Source: Gaeumannomyces sp. JS-464 (taxonomy: Eukaryota; Ascomycota; Sordariomycetes; Magnaporthales; Magnaporthaceae). From it: 64,000 bases of DNA. The stretch covers positions 8,804,001 to 8,868,000 of the forward strand of contig NGZR01000001.1 of assembly GCA_002197995.1 (NCBI GenBank), given 5' to 3'. Below, piece by piece: positions 33,556 to 45,600 of the stretch. The stretch's first letter is position 1, and each line of letters starts with the position of its first letter. Position numbers and translations under genes: made by a program. Under the pieces are notes generated by a model that was not told the origin of the DNA, searched no databases, and saw only the letters and a program-made list of their open reading frames with translations.

Positions 33556-34509
33556 CTAATTGCGAGGCTTCCGCGCTCCTATCTCGTAGCTGCCCCTGCG
33601 GTACACAAAGAAGAAGGCAAAGATCCACGCCAGGCCGGCGAGCACGGTGAGCGCAAAGGCGGCCCAACTAAGTCCCCTAAACTTGCTGCCCACCTCGGCC
33701 CGGAGCCCGACGCGGCCGGACCTGCTGGCGACGACCTCGGCCAGCTTGTCGCCCCCGACCGTGGTCAGCAGCGTGCCGCAGAGGAGCGCGACGCCGGCGA
33801 GGAAGAGCACGACCACGTTGAGCGCGCTCAGCAGGCGGCGCCTGCCGGGGAGCAGCGCGGCGGCGACGGCGCCCAGGAGCGCGACGCCGGTCAGGGTGGC
33901 GCCGGCGACGAAGAGCCCCGCCATGGCCTGGAAGACCCTGGGCGCGCTCTTGGCCAGGTCGGCGAGGGCGGACCGGGCGGGGCCCGGGACGCGGAGGTCG
34001 AGGTCGATGACGTCGAGGACGTTGAGTTCCTTGAGCGGCTGCGTGCAGCGCCTGACGGCGAGGCCGCCGGACGAGTCTTTGCCGTTTGCGTACTGGCCCG
34101 AGCAGACCGTCATGGCGTGCAGGGTGTAGAAGCGGTCGACGCCGAGGGCGCCCGTGACGCCGTCGACGATGCCGCCGATAACGCCGTCGGCCTTGTCGTT
34201 GAGCTTGTCGTTGAGCTTGTCTTTGGCGTCGTCGATGGCGTTGCCGACGCCGCTGCCGACGCCGCTGGGGATGGGAAGCCGGCCCCGGGCCTTCCGTGGC
34301 GCGAGGAGGTCCCTGCCGAGCCGGCTGGTGTCGAGCAGGACGATGTGGGACTCGGGCATGAAGCCGGGCTTGTAGCCGGCCAGCAGGGTGAGTAGGGCAA
34401 GTATGAAGGCTGTCAGCGAGAAGAGAAGAGGGATGAGGAAGAACAGTCGCTGTCCCATTGTGCGGCGGGCGGGTGTGGCATCACCCGGCTGACGAGAACG
34501 GCCAAACAT
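33556..34509 (-). CDS. SUR7/PalI-like four-helix plasma membrane protein
   Basis: A single exon encodes 317 residues. TM1 follows a short basic N-terminus (RLFFLIPLLFSLTAFILALL). Then comes a long extracellular loop with a cysteine pair (MTVCSGQYANG and VRRCTQPLKE), and three helices cluster in the C-terminal half (about residues 195-305), ending in a short basic tail. This is the SUR7/PalI (claudin-like) architecture; family members mark eisosome/cortical patches or sense ambient pH. The loop Cys spacing is broader than the textbook claudin motif, so the subfamily is not assigned. The loop has an odd DDAKDKLNDKLNDKADG amphipathic repeat. A second ATG (MGQRLFF) could be the start. Intact frame. 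Confidence 0.8.
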   Translation of the reverse strand: MFGRSRQPGDATPARRTMGQRLFFLIPLLFSLTAFILALLTLLAGYKPGFMPESHIVLLDTSRLGRDLLAPRKARGRLPIPSGVGSGVGNAIDDAKDKLNDKLNDKADGVIGGIVDGVTGALGVDRFYTLHAMTVCSGQYANGKDSSGGLAVRRCTQPLKELNVLDVIDLDLRVPGPARSALADLAKSAPRVFQAMAGLFVAGATLTGVALLGAVAAALLPGRRRLLSALNVVVLFLAGVALLCGTLLTTVGGDKLAEVVASRSGRVGLRAEVGSKFRGLSWAAFALTVLAGLAWIFAFFFVYRRGSYEIGARKPRN

Positions 34510-35402
34510 CTTTGGAGTAGGAGATGATATTGTGTCTGTGAGCGGATAGGATGGAAGATGGCACCGCAGAAGTGAGAGGCGACGTTTTTATGTCCAAACC
34601 ACGGCCTTTGTTCTTGGGTGGTCACCTGTTAGCGCCTGAGAGGAGGCGCTGCTGTCTATTTCGGTCGAGCAGACAAAGAGAGTCAAACGATCTAGGTGAT
34701 GGACAGGGGAACCAGAGATGAGCCCCTCCATGGGTGGTATTCTTGCCGCCACATTGGTATTGGTATGAGGGGAGAAAAAGAAACGAGAAGAGCGAGAGAC
34801 ATCCACAGTCCGTTTGAGGGTCAAGTTGGCTTCCTATGTATCACTGGAGAAAAAAAAAAGAAATAAACGCACTCAAGCGACAGGTTGCCTTGCATCACTG
34901 GATGGCCACATTGCTGCGAGGCAAGGATCCGCATTGGTTATTGGGCCTGCCTCCTGTTCTCCTGTGTGGACGAATGCGCTGGCGGACGCTTGAGGCTGTG
35001 GTGAAGCGGCAGGAACGGGAGGTGACGCATCTCTGCATCACTGATCGACGCCATATTTAGCATGGAATGGCCGGCCAGGTCTAGACGTTGCAGTCAATCA
35101 ATCACCGTGGTCAGGTGAAAAGGGTGGCGTCTTTCTTAGTGAAGAAGCTTGTCAAGCTTGTTTGTTCGCCGAGAGGCTGGGTCTGGGACTTGTGCGTTAT
35201 CGGTCCCCAGGCCGACAACCGATTTGGGGATTACGTCCCTGAAAGCATTCTGGTAAGTGAGGGGAATGGGGGCTACAAAAATTGAGTTTGGAATGCAGCA
35301 CTTCCTAATCCCGCAAACGGGAACAAAGAGCTTTTGAGGACAAGGACTCGGAGATTTGGCGAACGTAGGGATAGAAAAGTTCTTGACGAGGCGCAAAAAA
35401 AC
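34510..35402. other. Intergenic region, no gene
   Basis: Promoter space of the SUR7-like gene up to the tRNA gene. A 10-nt A run lies at about 34850. No coding frame stands out. Confidence 0.5.
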
Positions 35403-35474
35403 TGCCCCCAGGCGGGATCGAACCGCCGACCTCATCATTACGAGTGACGCGCTCTACCACTGAGCTATACGGGC
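35403..35474 (-). tRNA. tRNA-Thr (anticodon CGU)
   Basis: A 72-nt cloverleaf without intron. The D-arm is GCTC/GAGC. The anticodon arm is CGTCA, loop CTCGTAA, TGATG, giving anticodon CGT (CGU in RNA), which reads ACG threonine codons. The variable loop is AGGTC and the T-arm is GGCGG, TTCGATC, CCGCC. The acceptor stem pairs GCCCGTA with TGGGGGC, with one G5-G68 mismatch and one G-U. Discriminator is A. The A-box and B-box consensus are both good. Confidence 0.95.
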
Positions 35475-35505
35475 TGTTGGAGTCAGGGGGTCACATTATG
35501 GACTA

Positions 35506-35529
35506 TAAGGCCCACGAGCGTGGGCCTTA
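35506..35529. repeat. Perfect 11-bp inverted repeat with 2-nt spacer
   Basis: TAAGGCCCACG, AG, then CGTGGGCCTTA: 24 nt that fold on themselves, starting 32 nt upstream of the tRNA-Thr 5' end. The flanking minus-strand sequence (GATTTAGTGGTAAGG) also resembles a tRNA A-box region, so a decayed tRNA remnant is one explanation. Confidence 0.8.
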
Positions 35530-35784
35530 CCACTAAATCATCAATGCAGTGACGATCCACTCACCACCCGATGGATTTTCCTCCGCCTTGTTTGAGGTTT
35601 GAAATGAGTACCTACGTACCTACCTAATTATACGTAATTTCTGTTGCAGAGATACGGTTTAAACATCTCATACTGGGTTCAATGGTCCAAGTATTCATGA
35701 AATTGTCCGTTCACAAACTGAGACCGAGGCACCACGCAAGTCTAAGGCAACATCAGACACGTGTTTACATCTGGACAAACAGAT
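35530..35784. other. Short intergenic region
   Basis: A/T-richer DNA between the inverted repeat and the leucine-rich gene's stop codon. It contains a partial ACCTACGTACCTACCTA motif near 35610-35626. No gene. Confidence 0.5.
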
Positions 35785-37207
35785 CTATAATATTTGCTGC
35801 TCAGGCAGTCTGTCCCTGGCCACCTCGATGAACCTCCCACGCCCGCGCCGCATCGCGATGATGTGCCGCTCGATGCGGGTCGCGCGTGCGACGTTCTCCA
35901 CGAAGCCGGCTGACTCTGCCACTTGGTCTGGCGCAGGCATGCGGTAGCCCCAGTGAAGAAGAAGCATCGTAACCTTGCCCCAAGCCCCTGCCCAATCGAC
36001 CCCGACACCACTGACTCCAACCACGGCCTCGGCTCCGTCAGCGTCGCCATCGGTCCCAATGTTGGCGCTGGAAAGCCCGGACGATGCTCGCGCGAGTGCC
36101 TCGGTCCACGCGGCGCAGCCCGTCAAATCTAAATACTCGAGGCCGTATAGATTTTTGGACAATCGTTTGAGCACCGCGACAGCCTCGGACCAGTCGTCGT
36201 CCAAGGAGTGGCTGTAGAAGCCCGTGCCGCCATACTGCACCGGACCCGCCGGCGAGTCCACCGTGGTGCCGATCGCGTTGGGCGTCAATGTCGGCTCTGG
36301 CCAGTGGGCCAGACTGAGATGTGTGATGGCACCGCCCGCGTGCCTTGAGAAGGAGAGAAGCTGTCTCCACGACATTCTGTGCGCGTTTTGCGGGCTCACT
36401 GCCAGCGAAACGCGCGTCAGGTTCGGCAGGAGAGGGAGGCCTAGCGATTGCTGGGGCACCTCTGGTGCGTCCCAGGAATCTTGTAGCCCCGTTGACTGTG
36501 CCTCGGGTGGCGGCTGGCCCTTGAACAAAAAGCCCGAGAGCTCCTTGAGCTCCATGGACTCGCCTAAGCAGCCCATGAGGTCGAGGCAACGTATGTTTTC
36601 GTTGGAAACACGGCCAACCTCGCTCATCCCGAACTGTTCCTCATCCGCAAGGTCTGGTGGTGGAAGGAACAGGGCCTTGAGGTCCGCTATAGACACACCG
36701 GTCGCGCTGCACGATGCAATGTAGCCGACGAGGGACTGTCGCAGGTGGTCGGGCAGCGTATAAAGCCAATATTTATTATATTGACGCTGGAACTCCCAGT
36801 CAGCGGCCATGGTGGCCATGGCGAGATCCGTCAAGCTCCCATGATCGGGAGCATTGGTGCCAGGAAGTTCGTTTATCACGAAATCAACTCCCGCCACGGC
36901 GCCGACGAGCTGGTTATGGGCCCTGCGAACCTGCGGGGCGTGCCGGGACTGCGTCAGCCAGCTCCGCGGGGCCGGGGGACCCGGAGGCGGGCGGCGGCCA
37001 AGGGAGTCAACCACGGGGCGGCGTGAGCGGGGCTGGATCGGCACGGGGTCTCGGGGAGCTGGAGGATCTGGCGGAGGGTTGGTGGCACGCTGGGCATGGG
37101 GTGCACGGCGGCAGCGTGGGCTGTGGCCTGGTGGGAGCTCCCGTCTGTGCTGCTGCTCACCCTGACCCTCCGCGAATCGGCGAGGAGCTCGTTGACGCCT
37201 CTGACAT
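35785..37207 (-). CDS. Leucine-rich conserved fungal protein of unknown function (one frame break)
   Basis: Exon 1 (37161-37207) encodes MSEASTSSSPIRGGSG and a 71-nt GT-AG intron (37090-37160) joins it to PPTLRQILQLPETP. The main frame (35785-37044) encodes PIQPRSRRPVVDSLGRRPPP and about 400 further residues. Between these two parts the four-C run (plus-strand G at 37045-37048) needs one more base to keep frame, giving PETP-VPIQPRSRRP. The body begins with a Pro-rich leader and AWL-type stretches. It then has leucine-rich-repeat-like segments (LLPNLTRVSLAVSP, AITHLSLAHWPEP, LYGLEYLDLTGCAAW) and a helical C-terminus rich in Arg. Proteins of this kind are sometimes auto-named tafazzin, but I see no HX4D acyltransferase motif, so I assign no enzyme function. 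It may be a nuclear or scaffolding protein. Confidence 0.7.
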
Positions 37208-40200
37208 GGTGATCTGCATGTGTTCGGGGCCGGTTAGCACGAGAGCAGAGACTGGGCTCCCTGCGTCTGTCGACCAGAAGGCGGCTGCGCTGGGCGCGGT
37301 CATTGGCTGGGCCTGTGTTTCGTGTTGAGGGGATCGCAGGATGCCGCTACGCATGCTGTGTAATGGTCCCATTTCCGCCCCGAACGCCAGCGGTCCTTTT
37401 TTGGTCTTCACTTGTTTTCTTTCTCTCCTTTGTGTTTTATTTATTCCAAATAATTCGGGCACCACGAGTTGTCCCCGCGTCGCTTGTGACGGCAAGTGAG
37501 CGCAGGACGGAAGGAGGCTCACACTCACCCTCCGAGTTTGCAGCTCGCGCCCTCGAGCTGGCGAGCGACGGTGGCGGTGTTGACTGCGGCTTCGTGAATT
37601 TGGTCGGGTGCCGTTTCTTGGGCATCTTCGACGTTGCTGGCGCGGAAAGCGGCCGCGGGCGCGAGCCTCGATCGAGGCTGCACGTGGAGTCAAAATGCGC
37701 AACCAAGGATAAAATACATCGTCAACGCATCATAGGCGGCAGCCTGGTGTTGGCTGCCGAGGCGGTGCGTCAGTTTCCGCACAGCAAGAGTCATCGCAGT
37801 TGACTCCTACTCGTCAGCTTACTGGCAGAGATAGAATCCTTGCAGGGCAGCCCTTGCCTGCCCCAGCATCAGACGCCCAGCGGGGAACTCCTGCCAATAG
37901 CGCGTCGCGCCCCTTCTAATTTAGGGTTGCAGGAGCACGCACGCACGGCCCCACCGCGCTGTCGCTGTCATTGGATGGCATGAACGATGGCATGAACGAT
38001 GGGCAAACGGATCGTCGTGATGTTTTTGCATTCAACCTCAACGACATCGCCGGCTTCCACCCTACCAGTCGCCGGGCACATCAAGCATAGGCGCCACACT
38101 CCATCACTACATCGGCTTCCGTCGCTGGCCAACTGCGTGCCTCCTCCGCCCAGCGCGCCCGCCACGTCTAGCCCTCGCAAATGGGGCCCATGCTGGAGTG
38201 CCACAGCAGCTCGCAAACCCAAAACACCATGTCAACCAAGGCCTCGTTGTGCTACCTGGGCCTGGAAGATCATTGAATGTGTGGGCCGCCTAGAGGCGCT
38301 GGGGTGCAGAGGGAGCCCTGGATGGTGGTGACCAGGCTGCTCCTCTGTCCGCCAAGCCTGGGGATGCCCCCGGGCGGACGACCAACATGCAGAGCACACA
38401 TCAGCCAGCCCCCTTTCCCTCGCGTCCTCTACAGTCATTGGTCGCGTGGGTCATGATCGCGCTGCGGCTGTCCCGGGGGGATAGTGCCCACTGCACGCTC
38501 CTCCCGGTCCCGGGATTGCTCAGGAGAGAGGAAGGGATGGCGATATCGTCTGATACGCCAGCTGTTCGCGCCCAGGGACTCCCTCATGCACCTTCTGCAG
38601 CGGAGTTCTCCGCAATATCGTCCGTGGCTCCCACGCTACCGTGCACCTTCACGGGCTGCGTTCCTGGATGGGAAAAAGAGGCGCGGTGGGCGTCGTCCTC
38701 CGCCCTCGGGAGCTTCAGCTAGACGGCTGGCTGCGGAGGCCATTCTCTAGCCTTGAAACTAGTCTGGTCCGGCCACATGGAGCATCTGCTCCTTCTCGCA
38801 CGCCCAGAGCCATGAGACGTGTTGGACTCGTTCCCAGTCCATACGCACAGGCGTATCTGCGCATTGAGCAGCCAGCGAGATGCAGGACGAGATTGACTGA
38901 GCCCACCGCCGGCATCTCGTCTCCGCCCGCCGCCGCCCGAGCGGGCGTCTGAACGGGGGACGGCGGGTGCAGATGCATGAGGGTGGCTACGATACGCCCG
39001 TAACTCCAGACGATTGCTGCGCGAAGCATGGTGCCTGTCCACGCCTGACTCGAAGTTGGCACGCCGCCTGGCGCCAAAACGCAACAGCAGTGGTTCTTGG
39101 GCTAAATCTACGCCAGCTCGGGGCGTGTAGGTGCGTGTTAGTGCCATGACGCGGTGGCTGAAGTTTCACCCCTAACTCTCCTTTACGGGGAAAGCATATT
39201 TGCGGCTCCAGCTCGCCTGCATCGGTACCTTGGCCCTTGGGTAGCTGTGAAGACACAATAGAGACTGGCCGCATCCTTCCATCGCACCGCAGCTTGATTC
39301 TGAGGACCACGAGCTGCGCCGGCGAGACGCTTGTCGAACCTGCCATGCTCCCCTGGCAGTTGGAACTCACTCGCCGATAGCCAGGAACAGGGCATCAAGC
39401 CTCCGGGGCGCCCGGCTGTTTCCTGCCGCTGCTGCTGGACATAGACTCTTGTAACGCCTGTCGTTGCGCCCTGTTGGCCCGTCCAGGGTTCGTTCCATGT
39501 CTGCGACCGTCCTGCCTGGTCTGTCATATGCGGTGCCGAGGTACCTGCTGCCGACTGGGTCCGTGGCCGGGGCAGGACTCACGTCAACGTTACACTCTAG
39601 GACTGGTGTCATCTCTGCCGTCGCCACGACCGCAGCAAACAGTGCGACTAGCGTGGCGTCTAGACACTCGCTGTCGAGTGCACCGCAGCCCGAACCCCAA
39701 GGATCCATGTGGCAGGGCGTTCTTGGCACTCTGACCTTTCGACATCCCTTTCGGCCCTTTCGTGTTTTGGTCCGGGATCGCATGAGTAAAGCGGACTGGA
39801 GCAGACGCGGGCCCGGCAAGGGGGGTGTGGCAGCAAAGACGAAGCTGGACGACAGCAATCCAGCCCGAGAGGAGGAAAAAGGTTTACGAAAGGGCTTCAC
39901 CTCACGCCATGCGGCCGCCCGCTTTGTAGAAGGCCGTCCAACTGCCGAGATAGCTTAACGGCTGCCTAGGTAACCTTTTGAAACCGTGCATGACTACCCG
40001 GCCATGACCAGAGGAGGACGGGCGGCACCAAGACAAGCAGGTCTGCCCAGAGGGCTATCTAGCTGCTTCCATCATGACCTTGGTCCGGATCATCCGCCCA
40101 ACCACCCACTTCATGCCGGGCAACGCATCCTACACGCCCCCTCCTGCTCACCATGCTCTCTCCTTCCACTCACCCCCTTCTCGTCTTCGCCGCCGCCTCT

Positions 40201-40394
40201 GCCTATCTCTCCAGGCTAGACGCTCACTTTCGCTTTCCTTCTGACATGCAGCGACCCGGATCCTAGACACAGCACGGGCGCACGTGTACCACGTTGCATG
40301 AACTGGTGGAGAACGACGGCGATCCTTGTGCGAGCCTGTGCTGCCCCGTTGGCAGAAGGTAAGGAGGTAAGTGTCTCGGCATGCGGGAGTGTTT

Positions 40395-40398
<4 letters not shown>

Positions 40399-40425
<27 letters not shown>
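40399..40425 (+). repeat. Poly-C tract, 27 nt
   Basis: An uninterrupted run of 27 C (27 G on the other strand), much longer than any other G/C homopolymer in the window. It can form G-quadruplex or i-motif structures and its true length is uncertain. Confidence 0.9.
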
Positions 40426-42610
40426 GAGGCAGTCGAAAACACTAGGCGCACCAGTTCGCCACCGCTGCGCTGCTGTTGCTTTGCTGCTCGCCTGAGATCG
40501 CCTTCATGGGGAGCCAACCCTCGTCGTGGACGGGACCGCCGGAATGGCACGCGCCGCCGCCCATCCCAAGTGTTTGCTTGTGCCGGGTGTTTCGCTGGCC
40601 AGCAGACTCGGAGAGCGACGCAACCACTCCAGGCTAGACCGGTCGATTCTCGTCGTCTCTAAGACTCAAGGCGCATTCGGATCACACGCCCCCTTCTTGA
40701 CAACCTGTCAAACGCTTCCTTCCCAGGGGTCTCCCCACCACGGCCACCGTGACCCACAGCCGCTGGAGGAATAGCTCCCATCATCCGCCGAGTGGTAGTC
40801 GTGAGCGCGGACCGCGTCGAGGTTCTAGACCCCCAGGCCCCTTAACGTGGACGGTTTTCTGTGGGTGATTAGGTGCCGTCGTGGAATCCTGGGTGGACCC
40901 CCTTTGTACTTTGTTTGCATGAGGGCTGACTGTTGAGGACGGCGACTCCCTGGGGTTTGCTGCGGCCGCAGGCATTTTGGCGGCTCGCTCTCTCCGGCAG
41001 AAGACAATCGACTTTTTTTTTTTTTTTCTGCCGTGCCCCTTGAGAAAACGGTTTCTAGGAAAACAAAACGAAAGGAAAGCCTATACCCGATGTGGAATGG
41101 CTTAGCGAAGTCACAATCACCGTCTCCCCGGCAGTGCCAAAAGACGCCTCCTCCACATTCGTGTTTTGTCTCGGGAGAGGAGGGACAATAAACTGAGGGG
41201 AAGACATGCCGCTATTAGAGGTGAGATTTTGGATTTCTCTATCGGCGTGCAGTAATTCTCGGGAAGGTTGGCAAGGATGGCCCGGCAAACCCCAGACTTG
41301 GACGTCTTTGAACACGGCATGGCGATGTGTGCCACACAAGGCCCTGCCCGAAGAGGCAGCCCCTGAGCCCCCTAAACGGGACAGCCACGCAAATACACTG
41401 GCCTGAGGATATTGGTGGTGACTTAGTACAAGCTCCAAGAGGTCACGTATGGCACTCGCTTGACGTCTCCTCCACGGGTGTGTGCGTGTGTGTGTGTATG
41501 TGCGGAGGATTCATGACGTCCTGTTTCCCTGAGTTTGTTCATTGGGTTGGCCAATACTCTACTGAGAGTCTGCCCTCTCGGCCTCGTTTTGTGCCGTAGT
41601 AGTCATCATTCCGCGTCTTCCGCGCCACCCTTCCCCACCAGCTACGTACATGTTGCGGGCAAAGGCAATGGGCCAGGCTTGACTGGAGGGGACCAGACTT
41701 GATTGGAGAGGCACGGGCGAGCCCGAGAAGCAGGCGACTTGGCCCTTTGGGCCGTCGTGATGTTTTAACCCCTCCAATCGCCTTTCGGGCGGCAGTATGC
41801 CCAGTCTTTCATCTCTCCGCACAGCCCAATCCCCAGCGGCCGCCCTCCCCATGCGTGAGACAGACGGAGTCTGGGGAAACAAGGCACCGTTGTCTCGAGC
41901 AAGCGCGATTTTTTCTTCTTCTTCTTCTTCTTTTTGTTGGACTGCCGGGTACCGAACGCCCAGGAGCGCGAGCAGCTGGGAAGAGTGGGCCAACCATTGT
42001 CAAGAAAAGTCTGCCCGCTCCCCTTGTTTTTTTTCCTCCTTCGAGAAAAAAGGGGGTGTAGTGGGATGGTGGATAGTGGTGGTGTGCTTTTTATCCAGAA
42101 AAAAAATGCGACCTTTGACGACCAGAGCTGGGCGAACGGGCGAAAGGTAAGAGGTTCTGGACGAGCCACGTGGTTCCCTCAGGCCGGAAAGGGACGTGAA
42201 TGGAGCGTGGGAGCCGTTGCATAGATGGATATGGGCGGGTGGTGCGGTTGTTGACGGTGTTGACCTGCCGGTCGGGATGCCCGTTGAGGAGGAGGAGATA
42301 TAGGATTTACATATGAGGAGAGAACGTGGGGCCCGACTGGGAGTTTCTTATACTGTTTCTAGTTTGTCCGATTTATTTTTTCCCTATTCTTTTCGAGAAA
42401 GGCTCTCTCACCCGCAGACATGACGACGAGAACACCGACAGAGTCGCGAGGTGGCTCTAGTATCCACGGTTCACGCTCTCTGTCTACGTACCCAGCCAAC
42501 AATAAAACCGAAAGGTATCAGGGTGCCCGAGACTTTCCGGTCTCTGACGTCCCCGTCGAGCTACGTTTTGATAACAGACAGCAAATCTCTGTTCACTGTG
42601 GTGTGCGGCA

Positions 42611-42615
42611 TGTGT

Positions 42616-42668
<53 letters not shown>
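42611..42668. repeat. (GT)n dinucleotide microsatellite
   Basis: About 28 GT units with one A interruption, in the vib-1 upstream gap. Confidence 0.95.
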
Positions 42669-45600
42669 TGTCAGAGCCCAACGAGAGGGCGGAAATCCCG
42701 CCATTTCCTCTGCGCAGTTGCGGCACCGGGAGCAGCGAGCAGTCGGGCGAGGGAGACGCGACGCGGCAAGAAAAGAGAAAAAAGAGCGGCACCTGCTCCT
42801 GGCGAATCCCAGGCAGGCGTGGCCAGCCAGGAGGTCCAGTAGTCAAAGTACACAAGGTCCCTCTCGAGGTACATGTCGGTACCACTTGTACCAACGCGGG
42901 GTTCTTTTGCTGGTGAGCAGAGGGCCTCCCGCCTAGGCGGCTTTTCTCGCGAAGGAGGAGCCCACGGCGGCAGGCAGCTGTGGAAGAGGGGGGTGGGATG
43001 GCAGCAGCAGGCCCGACAACTCACACTCGCTTGACTGGATCGGATGGGCTGGCTGGTAGAGAGGTCATGTGGAGGTGATGGGCGCGGCGCGCTGGTTTCC
43101 GAACGGCAAATAGCAACGTAGCTAGCTGCATCTGTCTCTATCTCGCGCTATCCCTGTTCCTGTCGTCTGCCAGGTGTGGAGGTCTCATGGGATCGCGGTT
43201 GAGCCACGGGACGCCAGGCTGGGTTGGATGCCGGGAGCTGAGGGCTGGGGTTACACGGTTAGCATGGCATGAAGGTATAGCGAGCTGGTCCTCTAGACAG
43301 CAGACCAAGCAAGTAGGTACCTAGCTATAGAGGCAAGGCGATACGTTACCCGGATAAAGGGAGTCGGAAGGCAGACAACTGTCTGTCCACTGGGTGCCGA
43401 GTTCAGCGCATACATGCTGTGATGTTGACAATTCCAAGACTTGTTTTGTCAGTTTTCATATTTTCCCCGCTTGAGAAATTTTTCATATATTTATTCCTTC
43501 CCATTTCAGACGTTCGCATTACGTCGATGTATCCCTTGTTGGTGTTCGTGCGTGTTGGCGGCCAGACCGGATGCAGGTCTCATGCCACTCTACTCCCACA
43601 TTGAGAGGCAACCCACACATGTACACACCCTCAATCCCAAAAACCGGCCGCACGTCATAGCAGACAGAACACTTTGCTGTGCCGTTTTCTTTTGGTCGGC
43701 TAGGTCATGGCCGGTGTGGCGCGGCAACATTTCCGCGCGGGCAGGCAAGCGCAGTTGCGCGCGTGCGATCTCGGTTAGTCACTTTTGCTTTTTTGCCCTT
43801 CTTATTCGTGATTCTTTCGTTTCTCTTGCTGGTACTCGACGCCGATAGGCCAACCAAACTTAGGGACAACAATGCACGGCTTTTTGGTGGTTGGCACACC
43901 TACAGAACCGTCCGCTCGTCGTTCGTCGATTTTCAGATCCGGGCCGACCTGCAAGCAAGCCAATGATCGAGATGCCAAAGAGCATGCGTGACGAGGGATA
44001 ATTGCCCCGAGTGAGTGAATGGCATGCCTTCCAACGCGTTTCTGCACCTAACAAAAGGCCCATCAAAACCTTGACTTGCGTCCGTTGCAATCCACCCTTG
44101 CACCCTGAGGCAGATGGTCTAGCCGAGCTGTGCTAGCACGCTGAAGATCTTGGCGTGATGCAAAGGCGACCACAAAAACGAACGAGCGAGACAAAGAAGC
44201 AATCACCTCCCCCAGCTCCCTTACAGCAAAGCCGGGCGCGCGGGGGGTGCTCGGCACACCTCCTGTCCGGGCGGGCTTCCAGAGGTAGCTAGCATGCCCA
44301 GGACCCGGCGCCCATTTCCTGGTTTCCAGCAGTGGCTTGGGTGTAGCCGCGCGACTATTGATTCTCTTCCCCGAGAGCAGCTCGTGCTCTGGGTGTGTGG
44401 CCGCCGAGCACACCACCTCACGCATGCCCGGGCAGCCTGAACCACAGCACAGCACAGCTATCACCCCCGCCCCTTTTTTTTTCTGATCGTCCACAGGATC
44501 CACTTTCGAGCCCGGAGAGCCTTTCTCCCCTTCCCCTCCCCAGCACAGGTCCCAAAATTGCCTGTCGGGAGCGAGCACCTAGCGATTTGCCTCCTCCTGC
44601 AGCTGCTAGGTTTTCAACAGCCTCACAAATCCCGTGTTTAGTTCAGGAGCTGGAGGTGTGGTCCTTCATCAAGAAGCGGCGCCACGAATCGGGTTCGTCT
44701 GACCCCGTCAGCCTCACTCTATTTCCTTCCTATCGCGAGTCTTTGTTCGAGGATTCTCATCGCGCTCGGAAAGCATGTGCGCACCGCTGCAAGCCGGCAC
44801 TGTCTAGGCAGGGGGGAAGCGGAAAATGCCCGGGCCCGGCAGATAAGGGAACTCGTCTTCATATCCTATCTAGAAGCTGTTACCCATACCCAGCCCTGAT
44901 ATCTCAAATTCTGAAACACCCATTTTCCTCACCCCTTTTTGACAGGCAGGTCTTGTGCCGGTGGCGCTGGTGATCTGTCACATAGCACAAAGATCTGAAA
45001 TCTCTTTTGCTTGCACGTTCGTGGTCTCTCGCACCCTTTCTCCGGTGTGGGGAGCATGCGAACGAACTGGGGTGGCATAATCCCAGAGACGCCTTTGGGT
45101 GAGGAATGGGCGACTGGGATGGAGGGGGCGTGTGTCTTTGCTACGGTGAACTGCTGCTTACTTGGACGATCTGGCTACTGACTGGCATTCGGTGAGTCCG
45201 GCGGTTTGTTTGTCTGGCTGCTTGCTTAGCTGATACCAATCCCATCCTCTACTCCTTCCCCGATCCACAGCCAGCCACTTCCGACACGGCGGCGGGCCAC
45301 GATCATGATGTGCATCTCAGGGTATACACGTCGAGCCGGCAGGAGCATCGGTGTTGCCCTCCAGTCTACCGCACTCTCCAACCACCTTTCCGCTTGCCAT
45401 TGGGGCCATCACGGCATGACATCAGGTAATTCGCAGCAGATGTTTCTGGGAGGTCCGTGTGTTTGCCGTGAACACATGGCATCCCACCAGGAGTGAAAGC
45501 TGGCCGGGGAGGGCGGCAGCTCGTATCGGAGGTGGGATACACGCTCCGGCGTGCCTCGCCAGTCGAGTGCGATTTTTTCCTTTCTCCGGCTCGTTACCCG

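Noticed and set aside
33511..34395. 294-codon plus-strand frame
   Set aside because: Antisense shadow of the SUR7-like gene, whose minus-strand frame has clear helices and an intact start.
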